From NCBI GenBank assembly GCA_910585965.1, contig CAJUHH010000002.1, positions 248,001-312,000 of the forward strand: a stretch of DNA of 64,000 bases. The letters are read 5' to 3'. Under the pieces are notes generated by a model. That model was not told where the DNA came from. It did no database searches and was given only the letters and a program-made list of their open reading frames with translations. This stretch comes from an uncultured Lachnospiraceae bacterium (GTDB taxonomy: Bacteria; Bacillota; Clostridia; Lachnospirales; Lachnospiraceae). The position numbers and the translations under genes were made by a program. Below are positions 22,379 through 31,100 of the stretch, one piece after another. Every line of letters starts with the position of its first letter. Positions within the stretch are counted from its first letter, which is position 1.

Positions 22379-23833
22379 ATGGGGCAGATCATTGGCGAAG
22401 GAATTACTTTTGACGACGTGCTGTTAGTGCCGAGCTATTCCCAAGTGATTCCGAATCAGGTGGATTTGACGACGTGGCTGACAAAAAAAATTAAATTGAA
22501 CATTCCTATGATGAGCGCGGGAATGGATACTGTGACCGAACACAGGATGGCGATCGCCATGGCGAGGCAGGGAGGAATCGGTATCATCCATAAGAATATG
22601 TCGATCGAAGCGCAGGCGGAAGAGGTGGACAAGGTAAAACGTTCGGAGAACGGCGTAATTACGGATCCTTTTTCCCTGACTCCGGAACATACTTTAAAGG
22701 ATGCGGATGCTCTGATGGCGAAATTCCGCATCTCGGGCGTGCCGATTACCGAAGGTCGCAGGCTGGTGGGCATCATTACGAACCGGGACCTGAAATTCGA
22801 GACGGATTTTACAAAAAAAATAAAGGAATCGATGACTTCGGAAGGCCTGATTACGGCGCGGGAAGGAATCACGCTGGAGGAAGCGAAACAGATCCTGGCA
22901 AAGGCAAGAAAAGAAAAGCTGCCAATCGTGGACGAGAACTATAATCTGGCAGGGCTGATTACGATAAAAGATATAGAAAAAACGATTAAATATCCTCTTT
23001 CCGCCAAAGATGAGCAGGGACGGCTGCTCTGCGGCGCGGGCGTAGGCATTACAGCGAATGTGCTTGACCGCGTGGGTACCCTGGTGGATGCAAAAGTGGA
23101 TGTGATCGTGCTGGATTCCGCCCACGGACATTCCGAGAACGTGCTTCGGTGCGTGCGCATGATTAAGGAAAAATATCCGGACGTGCAGGTGATCGCCGGC
23201 AACGTGGCGACAGGGGAAGGAACGAAGGCTTTGATCGAGGCGGGAGCGGATGCCGTGAAAGTGGGGATCGGACCCGGGTCGATTTGCACGACCCGCGTGG
23301 TGGCCGGCATCGGCGTGCCGCAGATCACGGCGATTATGGATTCTTATGCGGCGGCAAAGGAATACGGCATTCCGATTATTGCGGACGGCGGCATTAAGTA
23401 TTCCGGCGACATGACAAAAGCGATCGCCGCAGGCGGAAACGTATGTATGATGGGAAGCATGTTTGCAGGCTGTGATGAAAGCCCGGGAACATTTGAACTG
23501 TACCAGGGAAGAAAATACAAGGTGTACCGGGGCATGGGTTCCATAGCGGCGATGGAAAACGGAAGCAAGGACCGTTATTTCCAGTCCGATGCGAAGAAGC
23601 TTGTTCCGGAAGGCGTGGAAGGACGTGTCGCTTATAAAGGATCGGTGGAAGATACGGTATTCCAGCTTATGGGAGGCCTTCGTTCCGGCATGGGCTACTG
23701 CGGCACCAGGACCATCGAGGAATTGAAGCAGAACGGCAGATTCATGAAGATTTCCGCCGCATCCTTGAAGGAAAGCCATCCCCACGATATCCATATTACG
23801 AAAGAAGCGCCGAATTACAGCGTGGATGAATAA
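22379..23833 (+). CDS. guaB: IMP dehydrogenase
   Basis: Oxidises IMP to XMP with NAD, the first committed step to GMP. The 484-residue protein has the usual layout: TIM barrel start ('EGITFDDVLLVPSYS'), two CBS domains at about 95-210, then the barrel again. The active-site loop 'GIGPGSICTTR' contains catalytic Cys303, and the mobile flap region contains 'YRGMGSIAAM' and 'EGVEGRVAYKG'. Cytoplasmic. A strong terminator follows. No guanine or PRPP riboswitch is visible in the 90-base leader. Confidence 0.96.
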   Translation: MGQIIGEGITFDDVLLVPSYSQVIPNQVDLTTWLTKKIKLNIPMMSAGMDTVTEHRMAIAMARQGGIGIIHKNMSIEAQAEEVDKVKRSENGVITDPFSLTPEHTLKDADALMAKFRISGVPITEGRRLVGIITNRDLKFETDFTKKIKESMTSEGLITAREGITLEEAKQILAKARKEKLPIVDENYNLAGLITIKDIEKTIKYPLSAKDEQGRLLCGAGVGITANVLDRVGTLVDAKVDVIVLDSAHGHSENVLRCVRMIKEKYPDVQVIAGNVATGEGTKALIEAGADAVKVGIGPGSICTTRVVAGIGVPQITAIMDSYAAAKEYGIPIIADGGIKYSGDMTKAIAAGGNVCMMGSMFAGCDESPGTFELYQGRKYKVYRGMGSIAAMENGSKDRYFQSDAKKLVPEGVEGRVAYKGSVEDTVFQLMGGLRSGMGYCGTRTIEELKQNGRFMKISAASLKESHPHDIHITKEAPNYSVDE

Positions 23834-23867
23834 AAGGGCATTGATTGCGGGCAGAAGAAAAAATATC

Positions 23868-23915
23868 GGAATCAACCGAAGGGATAGAGTATTCCTTCGG
23901 TTGATTCCATTTTTG
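23868..23915 (+). terminator. Rho-independent terminator of guaB
   Basis: 15-bp perfect stem (23868-23882 with 23894-23908; arms begin GGAATCAACCGAAGG) followed by ATTTTTG. Confidence 0.85.
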
Positions 23916-23995
23916 TACCAAATTTTATAAAATAAAAGCAATATTGGTAAATATTGGCAAGGAAAACTGCGTTACAAAGGATAATGGTGATAGCA

Positions 23996-24358
23996 ATGCC
24001 GGTTGATTATGTGAAATTGGGGGAAAGAATCAGGGCGCGGAGGGAAAAGGCGAGAATGTCACAGGCAGAATTGGCATCGGCAGCGGACATATCGACTCAG
24101 CATATAAGCAATATAGAAAATGCCAAAACAAAAGTGAGCCTGGAAAGGATTGTCGATATAGCGAATATTTTGAATTGTTCGGTGGATGAGCTGCTTTGTG
24201 ACAGCCTGGTAAAAGCCAGGGTGATCTATATGAACGAGGTGGCAGGATTGATAGAGTCTTTTTCGGACGTGGAGATGCGGGCCCTGCCCGAGTTTTTACG
24301 CTGCTACAGCCATTTCAGCAAACTATTGGAAAATCGGATACAATCAAATGATGTGTGA
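23996..24358 (+). CDS. XRE-family HTH regulator
   Basis: 120 residues. The Cro/CI helix-turn-helix spans about residues 6-62 ('LGERIRARREKARMSQAELASAADIS', then 'HISNIENAKTKVSLERIVDIANILNCSVDELL'). A helical tail of about 50 residues probably dimerises. Several starts are possible (23984 ATG, 23987 GTG, 23996 ATG); 23996 begins at the usual 'MPVDYVKLG'. Flanked by strong terminators, so it is a single-gene unit. Target unknown. Confidence 0.8.
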   Translation: MPVDYVKLGERIRARREKARMSQAELASAADISTQHISNIENAKTKVSLERIVDIANILNCSVDELLCDSLVKARVIYMNEVAGLIESFSDVEMRALPEFLRCYSHFSKLLENRIQSNDV

Positions 24359-24394
24359 CAGCCGCCGGAAAATATCGGGCGGCTGTCTTTTTTT
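24357..24394 (+). terminator. Strong rho-independent terminator of the XRE gene
   Basis: GACAGCCGCC (24357-24366) pairs with GGCGGCTGTC (24378-24387), followed by seven T. The stem overlaps the TGA stop codon. Confidence 0.92.
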
Positions 24395-24475
24395 AAATTA
24401 AACCTTTATTAATTGGTATTTTTATGATAGTATAGTTATTATTGGTTGAACATTCATTTTTATAATTGTTGATAT

Positions 24476-24518
24476 GAGGAGGTAATCCCGCGCCGGAGGC
24501 GGAAAGACGCGGCGGGAG
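24476..24518 (+). promoter_or_regulatory. glnS leader: distant perfect Shine-Dalgarno plus hairpin over the near one
   Basis: GAGGAGGT at 24476-24483 is a near-perfect ribosome site but lies about 41 bases from the ATG. Between them TCCCGCG (24486-24492) can pair with CGCGG-C-GGGA (24508-24517), which covers the nearer GGGAG site. Folding would bring the upstream site close to the start codon. Confidence 0.4.
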
Positions 24519-24524
24519 AAAGCT

Positions 24525-26231
24525 ATGGGTGAAAATGTTAAAACGGAGAATATACGGCAGGAAGGGGAAAAAGAAACTGTATCCAGAAATTTTATAGAGC
24601 AGATGATCGATAAGGACCTGGCAGAGGGAGTATATGACAGGGTGCATACCAGATTTCCGCCGGAGCCGAACGGATATCTGCATATCGGCCATGCAAAAAG
24701 CATATTGCTGAATTATGGGCTGGCGCAGCAGTACCACGGACAGTTTAATATGCGTTTTGATGATACGAATCCGACGAAGGAAAAAACGGAATTCGTGGAA
24801 TCCATCAAAGAGGATATCGCTTGGCTGGGAGCAGACTGGGAAGACCGGTTATTTTTTGCTTCCGATTATTTTGAACAGATGTACGAGGGCGCTGTAAAGC
24901 TGATCAAAAAAGGAAAGGCATATGTGTCGGACCTGACGGCGGAACAGATGAGGGAATACAGAGGGACTTTGACGGAACCCGGCAGGGAAGACCCGAACAG
25001 GGACAGAAGCGTTGAAGAAAACTTGAAATTATTTGAAGAGATGAAGAACGGGGTGTATAAGGACGGGGAAAAGGTGTTGCGGGCTAAAATCGATATGAAG
25101 TCGCCCAACATCAACATGCGCGACCCGATCCTTTATCGGGTGGCCCATATGACGCACCACAATACTGGGGATAAATGGTGCATTTATCCGATGTATGATT
25201 TTGCCCATCCGATCGAGGACGCGATAGAAGGGATCACCCATTCGATCTGTACGCTGGAGTTCGAAGACCACAGGCCGCTTTATGACTGGGTGGTAAGGGA
25301 GCTGGAATATCCTCATCCTCCGAGGCAGATTGAATTTGCGAAGATGTACCTGACGAATGTGGTGACAGGAAAAAGATATATTAAAAAACTGGTGGAAGAG
25401 GGCATCGTGGACGGCTGGGATGATCCCAGGCTGGTATCCGTAGCGGCTCTCAGAAGAAGAGGGTTTACGCCGGAATCCATTAAAATGTTTGTGGATTTGT
25501 GCGGCGTATCCAAGAGTAATTCATCGGCGGATTATGCGATGCTGGAATATTGCATCCGGGAAGACCTGAAACTGAAAAAGCCCCGGATGATGGCGGCGCT
25601 CGACCCGGTGAAACTGATTATTGATAATTACCCGGTGGGGCAGACGGAAATGCTGACGGTGGCCAATAATATGGAAAACGAAGCCATGGGGACGCGGGAA
25701 GTGCCGTTTGGAAGGGAATTATATATTGACAGGGAAGACTTTATGGAGGAACCTCCGAAAAAATATTTCCGTTTGTATCCGGGCAATGAAGTGCGCCTGA
25801 TGAATGCTTATTTTGTCACATGCACCGGCTGCGTGAAGGATGAGGAAGGAAATGTCGTGGAAGTACACTGCACATATGACCCGGAGACGAAATGCGGCAC
25901 GGGATTTACGGGCAGGAAGGTAAAAGGGACGATTCATTGGGTTCCTGCCGCACAGGCAGTAAAGGCGGAAGTCAGGTTGTATGAGAATATTATTGATGAA
26001 GAAAAAGGCGTATATAATGAAGACGGATCTTTGAACTTAAACCCGAATTCATTGACGGTTCTGAAAGAGTGTTATTTGGAACCGGCACTGGCGGATGCAA
26101 AAGCGTTTGACAGTTTCCAGTTTGTACGCCAGGGGTATTTTTGTGTGGACTGCAAGGATTCGAAAGAGGATGCGCTTGTATTTAACAGGATTGTATCATT
26201 GAAAAGTTCCTATGTACTGCCCAAAAATTAA
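24525..26231 (+). CDS. glnS: Glutaminyl-tRNA synthetase
   Basis: Charges tRNA-Gln directly. The 568-residue protein has the class I HIGH motif in 'PEPNGYLHIGHAKS' (His53), the GlnRS-specific 'MRFDDTNPTKE' and 'IDGWDDPRL'-like 'VDGWDDPRLVSVAALRRRGFTPESI', a KMSKS-like segment at 'VTGKRYIKKL', and a C-terminal anticodon-binding beta-barrel region ('MEEPPKKYFRLYPGNEVRLMNAY'). Size and motif order are those of bacterial GlnRS. Many Clostridia instead form Gln-tRNA with GatCAB; having GlnRS is a lineage feature. No T-box is visible in the leader. Confidence 0.95.
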   Translation: MGENVKTENIRQEGEKETVSRNFIEQMIDKDLAEGVYDRVHTRFPPEPNGYLHIGHAKSILLNYGLAQQYHGQFNMRFDDTNPTKEKTEFVESIKEDIAWLGADWEDRLFFASDYFEQMYEGAVKLIKKGKAYVSDLTAEQMREYRGTLTEPGREDPNRDRSVEENLKLFEEMKNGVYKDGEKVLRAKIDMKSPNINMRDPILYRVAHMTHHNTGDKWCIYPMYDFAHPIEDAIEGITHSICTLEFEDHRPLYDWVVRELEYPHPPRQIEFAKMYLTNVVTGKRYIKKLVEEGIVDGWDDPRLVSVAALRRRGFTPESIKMFVDLCGVSKSNSSADYAMLEYCIREDLKLKKPRMMAALDPVKLIIDNYPVGQTEMLTVANNMENEAMGTREVPFGRELYIDREDFMEEPPKKYFRLYPGNEVRLMNAYFVTCTGCVKDEEGNVVEVHCTYDPETKCGTGFTGRKVKGTIHWVPAAQAVKAEVRLYENIIDEEKGVYNEDGSLNLNPNSLTVLKECYLEPALADAKAFDSFQFVRQGYFCVDCKDSKEDALVFNRIVSLKSSYVLPKN

Positions 26232-26269
26232 GCAACAAAAAAGAAGATAAGATATTGGAGGTTCGCGAT

Positions 26270-27136
26270 ATGGGAGGATTGTTATCCGGATTAAGCAGGT
26301 TTGGGCTGGGCGCATTGGAAGGCATGGACTTATACAGTAAGCCAAAAAAGGAAGAGAAGAAGGTAGAGGAAAAGAAGGCTCCGCCTGTGGTTCATGAACA
26401 GGATCTTTTGTTTGACAAGACCTATACTTGTCCTGTCTGCGACAAGGAGTTCAAGGCGAGGACGGTGAAGGTAGGAAAAGCCAGGCTGATCGGCAGCGAT
26501 ATGGATCTGCGGCCCAAGTATGAGCATGTGGATATGCTGAAATATGATGTTGTTATGTGTCCTTGCTGCGGTTATGCGGCGCTGAGCCGTTATTTTAAAT
26601 TTTTGACTTCGCCGCAGAGAAAGCTGATTCAGGAAAAAATTTCCATGAACTTCAGGTCCAGGGAAGACGAGCCGAAAGAAACTTATACCTATGAAGAGGC
26701 GCTGGAACGTTATAAGCTGGCGCTTGTCAACGCGATCGTGAAAATGGCCAAATCCAGCGAAAAGGCGTATATCTGCATGAAGACGGCATGGCTTCTGCGG
26801 GGGCAGGGGGAGAGCCTGAATAAAGATGAGAAGGGATACGAGGAAAAGAAGAAAAAGATTGATGAAGAAGAGAGGGAATTTTTAAAGAATTCTTTGGACG
26901 GTTTTCTTGCGGCGAGGCAGTCGGAAACATTTCCTATGTGCGGCATGGATGAATCGACCGTGGATTATCTGATTGCTGTTACGGCGGCCAAGTTTGAGCA
27001 GTACGATGTGGCTATGAAGCTGATCAGCGGCGTGCTTGTTTCTACGAGCGCGAATACGAGGATGAAAGACAGGGCCCGCGCGTTCAAGGAACAGGTCATG
27101 AAGCAGATTAAAATGAAAAATGCATCTGGGAGCTGA
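26270..27136 (+). CDS. DUF2225 zinc-binding protein
   Basis: 288 residues. After a short N-terminal segment and a Lys/Glu-rich linker (about 20-45) comes 'YTCPVCDKEFKARTVKVGKARLI', then 'VVMCPCCGYAALSRYF'. The two CPxC pairs form the zinc site of DUF2225. The rest is alpha-helical with TPR-like spacing ('ALERYKLALVNAIVKMAKS', 'KAYICMKTAWLLRGQG'). The ATG at 26270 has TTGGAGG at 8 bases; an upstream TTG in frame is part of that site. It probably shares the glnS transcript. The function is not established for the family. Confidence 0.82.
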   Translation: MGGLLSGLSRFGLGALEGMDLYSKPKKEEKKVEEKKAPPVVHEQDLLFDKTYTCPVCDKEFKARTVKVGKARLIGSDMDLRPKYEHVDMLKYDVVMCPCCGYAALSRYFKFLTSPQRKLIQEKISMNFRSREDEPKETYTYEEALERYKLALVNAIVKMAKSSEKAYICMKTAWLLRGQGESLNKDEKGYEEKKKKIDEEEREFLKNSLDGFLAARQSETFPMCGMDESTVDYLIAVTAAKFEQYDVAMKLISGVLVSTSANTRMKDRARAFKEQVMKQIKMKNASGS

Positions 27137-27191
27137 GGACGGCCCGATAGATGCATCGTTGTGAATATTGGCGGCATGCAGGAGTGTAAGG

Positions 27192-28646
27192 ATGAATGAT
27201 TTGACGATTGAACTGCGACAGGACAACGGGAAACATTTATATGAACAGATTTATCTGCATATCAGAAGGGAAATAAGAAAAGGGAAGCTGCTCCAAGGGG
27301 AGAAGCTTCCCTCTACTCGTTCTCTGGCAGAATTTCTCCAGGTATCAAGAAGCACGGTAGAGCTGGCCTATGACCAGCTTTTGTCCGAGGGATATATTGA
27401 GGCGAAGCCTTATAGGGGGTATTTTGTCTGCCCGGGGGAGGGGCTTCTGGATATGGGGGAAGAAATGCCGGAGGATGGCTGGAAAGGTTGGAAAAACGAG
27501 GAAAAGGAAAGAAAAGAAGGGCATGGGACTTATGGCATGTATGGCTCCGGCCAGACATATGAATATGATTTTTCCCCGAATACGATAGACATGTCTGCAT
27601 TCCCCTATGCCACATGGAAAAAGATAACGAAGGGCATCTTGGTGGATGCCAACAGCGAGATGTTTCTTCCGGGTTCGCCGAAAGGGGATTTTATTTTGCG
27701 GGAGACGATCGCCCATTATCTCCATACATCCCGGGGGGTCAACTGCAGGCCGGAACAGATTATCATAGGGGCAGGAAACGACTATTTGCTGATGCTGCTG
27801 GAAAAGATTCTGGGGAGGCATGTGAAGATTGCCATGGAGAATCCGACATACCGCAGGGCCTATCGGATTTTTGATTCTTTTGCCTACCGGATCAGCCCGA
27901 TCACGATGGATGCCAGCGGAATGAGCGCGAAGGGGTTGCGGGCGAGCGAGGCGGATGTGGCTTATGTGATGCCTTCCCACCAGTATCCGACGGGGATTGT
28001 TATGCCGATCGGCCGCAGGATGGAACTGTTGAAATGGGCGGGGGAAAAAGAAGGGCGTTATCTGATTGAGGACGACTATGACAGTGAGTTCCGGTTTAAA
28101 GGAAAGCCGGTTCCTTCCCTGCAGGCTTCGGACCGGGGAGGGAAGGTGATTTATATCGGGACTTTTTCCAAATCCATTGCTCCGGCGATCCGTATCGGAT
28201 ATATGGTTTTACCTTTGCCGCTCCTGAAAATTTATGAAGAAAAATGTTCGTTTTATTCCACTACAGTATCGAGGATCGACCAGAGGATTTTGAATGAGTT
28301 TATTGGAAAAGGCCATTTTGAACGGCATCTGAACCGAATGAGGAAGATATATAGGGAAAAACATGATATGGTTTTGAACGGCTTAAAGGGCATGGAGAAA
28401 AGTTTTACGGTTTCCGGTGAAAATGCGGGCCTGCATATTCTCTTGCAGGACAGACGCGGAAGAAACGAAGAGGAGCTGGTAGGGGCGGCGGCAAAGGCAG
28501 GGGTAAGGGTGTACGGCCTTTCTGAATTCTGCGTAGGGGAAATGGCCCCTCAATGGAAAGCGGATACGGTGGCGCTTGGCTATGCATCTTTGCGGATGGA
28601 ACAAATTGAGGAGGGAATGAAACGGCTGCGGGATGCCTGGGCGTGA
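27192..28646 (+). CDS. MocR/PdxR-type regulator (GntR HTH plus aminotransferase fold)
   Basis: 484 residues. The N-terminal 75 residues are a GntR winged helix ('LYEQIYLHIRREIRKGKLLQGEKLPSTRSLAEFL'). The rest is a fold-type I aminotransferase: 'GNDYLLMLLEKIL', 'MENPTYRRAYRIF', 'EDDYDSEFRF', and the PLP lysine Lys327 in 'GTFSKSIAPAIRIGY'. MocR regulators sense PLP or amino compounds and control vitamin B6, GABA or related genes; no such genes are adjacent, so the target is unknown. The ATG at 27192 has AGGAG upstream; the frame is open to 27168. Confidence 0.9.
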   Translation: MNDLTIELRQDNGKHLYEQIYLHIRREIRKGKLLQGEKLPSTRSLAEFLQVSRSTVELAYDQLLSEGYIEAKPYRGYFVCPGEGLLDMGEEMPEDGWKGWKNEEKERKEGHGTYGMYGSGQTYEYDFSPNTIDMSAFPYATWKKITKGILVDANSEMFLPGSPKGDFILRETIAHYLHTSRGVNCRPEQIIIGAGNDYLLMLLEKILGRHVKIAMENPTYRRAYRIFDSFAYRISPITMDASGMSAKGLRASEADVAYVMPSHQYPTGIVMPIGRRMELLKWAGEKEGRYLIEDDYDSEFRFKGKPVPSLQASDRGGKVIYIGTFSKSIAPAIRIGYMVLPLPLLKIYEEKCSFYSTTVSRIDQRILNEFIGKGHFERHLNRMRKIYREKHDMVLNGLKGMEKSFTVSGENAGLHILLQDRRGRNEEELVGAAAKAGVRVYGLSEFCVGEMAPQWKADTVALGYASLRMEQIEEGMKRLRDAWA

Positions 28647-28692
28647 TAAGGGACTGGAAGCCGGCGGCATCGTGCGCCGTTTTCAGCCATGC

Positions 28693-28722
28693 AAAAAACG
28701 GCATAGCCTGAAGCTACGCCGT
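28693..28722 (-). terminator. Terminator of the Asp-rich protein gene
   Basis: Read on the minus strand, AACGGCGTAGC and GCTATGCCGTT form an 11-bp stem with one mismatch, followed by TTTTTTGC. It is about 20 bases past the minus-strand stop codon. Confidence 0.75.
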
Positions 28723-28741
28723 TCTTCCAACTAATTCAATC

Positions 28742-29149
28742 TTAAAGAGAATCAGCAGAATTATCGTCGTCATCATCGTCGAAGAATTCTTCTACCTTTG
28801 CCTCCGCTGTTTTCGCCACATCTTTTGCAGCTTCTTTTGCAGTTTCGGCCGCGTCTTTCATAGCGTCAGCAGCAGATTCCGCAGCAGTTTCGGCCGTGTC
28901 TTTTACGGCATCAACAGCAGATGCAGCGGCATTTTCCGCTTTTTCCAGATCGAGTGCAACATAGTTGCGGGCATTTTCATCGTTTTCGGCATCCTCTTCG
29001 GGATCGTCATGGAAGTTGTCGTAATCGTCATCGTCATCCATGTCGTCGGAATAAGAAGAATTCTTATTTTGCAAATAATAATAAGCGCCTGCGATAGCAG
29101 CTCCGGCGAATGCAGTAAACATTAAAAATTTACCGAATTTTTTAGCCAT
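28742..29149 (-). CDS. Anchored acidic, alanine-rich helical protein (YtxH-like)
   Basis: 135 residues. A basic start and one membrane segment ('FLMFTAFAGAAIAGAYYYL', about 8-26) are followed by an Asp-run (DDMDDDDDYD), then an Ala/Lys/Glu amphipathic stretch (about 75-125: repeats like AETAKEAAKDVAKTAEAK) predicted to be a long helix, and a second Asp-run near the end. This layout resembles YtxH-type stress or envelope proteins. The frame is open far upstream, but only the ATG at 29149 has AAGGAG. Function unknown. Confidence 0.75.
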   Translation of the reverse strand: MAKKFGKFLMFTAFAGAAIAGAYYYLQNKNSSYSDDMDDDDDYDNFHDDPEEDAENDENARNYVALDLEKAENAAASAVDAVKDTAETAAESAADAMKDAAETAKEAAKDVAKTAEAKVEEFFDDDDDDNSADSL

Positions 29150-29256
29150 ACATGTACTCCTTTCAATTTCACGGTTATAGGAATATATTAATACTATTTT
29201 CTCAAATTGAAAAGAGATTATGTATAAAAAACTGCATTTATTTTTCGAATTCTTTA

Positions 29257-29285
29257 TTGTACATGCAGTGGAAATATGATATATT
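29257..29285 (+). promoter_or_regulatory. Promoter of the TetR/DJ-1 gene pair
   Basis: TTGTAC (29257-29262), 17-bp spacer, TATATT (29280-29285). Confidence 0.6.
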
Positions 29286-29291
29286 AAAATC

Positions 29292-29306
29292 TGACTCATA
29301 AAGTCA
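29292..29306. promoter_or_regulatory. Candidate operator for the TetR gene
   Basis: TGACT, CATAA, AGTCA: a 5-bp perfect inverted repeat at the expected transcription start of the TetR gene. Confidence 0.4.
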
Positions 29307-29367
29307 ATGGAAAATACGGGCAGAAAATAAGAGTTGTCCCGCACGAGGGCGACAACGGGGAAAGTAC

Positions 29368-29970
29368 ATGAATGAGAAATTTTTTGATCTAAAAAAAGAA
29401 AAGCAGGACAGGATGATAAATGCTTCGCTGAAAATATTTGCCTTAAACGGCTACCGCCATGCGAGCACGGATGAAATCGTGGCGGAGGCCGGCATCAGCA
29501 AAGGGCTGTTATTCCACTATTTTATTAATAAACTGGGGCTGTATTCTTTTTTATACGATTATAGCACGCGTTTTATGATGCTGGAGCTTTCCAGCTGCCC
29601 TGTTAAGAACCAGGAGGATTTTTTTGAGCTGGTCAGGATGAAAGAAAACGCCAAAATGCAGGTGCTGCGGAATTATCCATATATGCAGCTGTTTTTGGAC
29701 AGCGTCCGCTTCGAGGATGTCAAGGAGGCGCTGTATGCCACGGAGGAAAGAAGGAATATCCTTCCGGAAGCGGAGAAGGATTTTATGAAGCATGCGGATC
29801 TGGCGCGTTTCCGGCCGGAAGTGGATATTGACAAGTTGAATAAGGTAATTTCCTATATGCTGCGGGGCATGATGGAAGACCGCTTCCTGGAGAATTCCTT
29901 TCATCCGGATATGATGAACGAGGAGATCGGGGCGTATCTTGCCATGCTGAAGAAGCTGACTTACCGGTGA
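29368..29970 (+). CDS. TetR/AcrR-family transcriptional regulator
   Basis: 200 residues. N-terminal HTH: 'DRMINASLKIFALNGYRHASTDEIVAEAGISKGLLFHYFINK'. The C-terminal helical domain is of the kind seen in many Clostridial single TetR genes. It is followed 14 bases later by a DJ-1/PfpI gene, so the pair is probably one operon, possibly controlled by its own product through the palindrome at 29292-29306. Ligand unknown. Confidence 0.88.
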   Translation: MNEKFFDLKKEKQDRMINASLKIFALNGYRHASTDEIVAEAGISKGLLFHYFINKLGLYSFLYDYSTRFMMLELSSCPVKNQEDFFELVRMKENAKMQVLRNYPYMQLFLDSVRFEDVKEALYATEERRNILPEAEKDFMKHADLARFRPEVDIDKLNKVISYMLRGMMEDRFLENSFHPDMMNEEIGAYLAMLKKLTYR

Positions 29971-29984
29971 GGGAGGCTGGGTTT

Positions 29985-30497
29985 ATGAAAGACATCGTTT
30001 TATTATATGATAATTGCTGCATCTATGAGATTGTTATATTGAATTATTTTTTGAAATGCACGGGCAGCGACCTGATGTTTTGTACTATAGACGGGAAAAC
30101 GGCAAAAGCTATGGAGGGGTATTGCATCCAGGCGGACGCCGCGCTGCAGGATATAGGCCTGTCTGAGGTCAGAAGCTTTATTGTTCCGGGCGGCGAGACA
30201 GCAAATATTGACCAGGAGACTGTTTATGACTGCCTGAGAATATTGAACGGCATGGGAGCGCTGGTTGCCGGCATATGCGCGGGCGTAGATGTGCTGGATA
30301 AGGCCGGTTTGTTAAAAAATATCCGTTCCACGAAATCCGGGGATTTCGATTGTATCAGGGACGGGAATATAGTGACGGCGAGGGCGAACGCCTATGTGGA
30401 CTTTGCGATAGAGGCGGCAAAAGCGCTGGATTTGTTTGAGGACGAAGCGGACCTTCAGGAAACGATCGCATTCTGGAGGGAATTTAAGAGAGCGTAA
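29985..30497 (+). CDS. DJ-1/PfpI-family protein
   Basis: 170 residues with the class I glutamine-amidotransferase-like fold of DJ-1/PfpI. The nucleophile elbow is 'ALVAGICAGVDVL', with Cys in the expected place, and 'FIVPGGETANI' precedes it. Members act as glyoxalases, deglycases, isocyanide hydratases or regulators; the substrate cannot be told from sequence. The ATG at 29985 has GGGAGG upstream; an in-frame ATG-like codon at 29967 overlaps the TetR stop. Confidence 0.82.
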   Translation: MKDIVLLYDNCCIYEIVILNYFLKCTGSDLMFCTIDGKTAKAMEGYCIQADAALQDIGLSEVRSFIVPGGETANIDQETVYDCLRILNGMGALVAGICAGVDVLDKAGLLKNIRSTKSGDFDCIRDGNIVTARANAYVDFAIEAAKALDLFEDEADLQETIAFWREFKRA

Positions 30498-30509
30498 CTT
30501 TTCGGAATG

Positions 30510-31076
30510 CTATGCGTTGGAGTACAGATGACAGCCCATTACATGGTCATTGACAATTCCCACTGCCTGCATATAGGCATATATAATTGTGCTGCCTACA
30601 AATTTAAAGCCAAGCTTTTTCAAGTCTTTGCTAATTTGATCCGAGAGCGCGGTCTTAGCAGGCAGATCGCTCTCGCTCTGAAAATGATTAAGGATTGGCG
30701 TATTGTCAACATAAGACCATATAAAGGAATCAAAGCTGCCATATTTTTCCTGGATTTTTATGAATTGCTGTGCATTCGTTATTGCTGATTGTATTTTCAA
30801 TTTGTTGCGAATAATCCCTTTGTTTTTCATCAATTCATCAATTTTGGATTCATCGTATAGCGCTACTTTATGACAGTCAAAGTGATCAAAAGCAATTCTG
30901 AATGCCTCTCGTTTATTCAGGATTGTCAGCCATGACAATCCCGCCTGCATGCCTTCGAGTATTAGCATTTCAAATAACTTATCATCATCATGGACAGGCT
31001 TTCCCCATTCATGGTCATGATAATCTTTATATAAATCCGTAGTTGCCCACGAGCATCTTTTTATATGCTTTTCCAT
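30510..31076 (-). CDS. tag: DNA-3-methyladenine glycosylase I
   Basis: Removes 3-methyladenine from alkylated DNA (base excision repair). The 188-residue protein has the family's opening 'RCSWATTDLYKDYHDHEWG', 'EGMQAGLSWLTILNKREAFR' and 'FVGSTIIYAYMQAVGIVNDHV'. The zinc ligands expected from E. coli Tag are present: Cys8, His20, His178 and Cys182. Length is normal. It stands alone on the minus strand, 24 bases from the DUF6062 gene upstream, and may share its transcript. Confidence 0.95.
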   Translation of the reverse strand: MEKHIKRCSWATTDLYKDYHDHEWGKPVHDDDKLFEMLILEGMQAGLSWLTILNKREAFRIAFDHFDCHKVALYDESKIDELMKNKGIIRNKLKIQSAITNAQQFIKIQEKYGSFDSFIWSYVDNTPILNHFQSESDLPAKTALSDQISKDLKKLGFKFVGSTIIYAYMQAVGIVNDHVMGCHLYSNA

Positions 31077-31100
31077 AAATTTTTCCTTTCAGCTTCTTTT

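Noticed and set aside
24395..24524. T-box riboswitch before glnS
   Set aside because: The leader is too short and lacks the conserved T-box sequence and a following terminator; only a local hairpin is seen.
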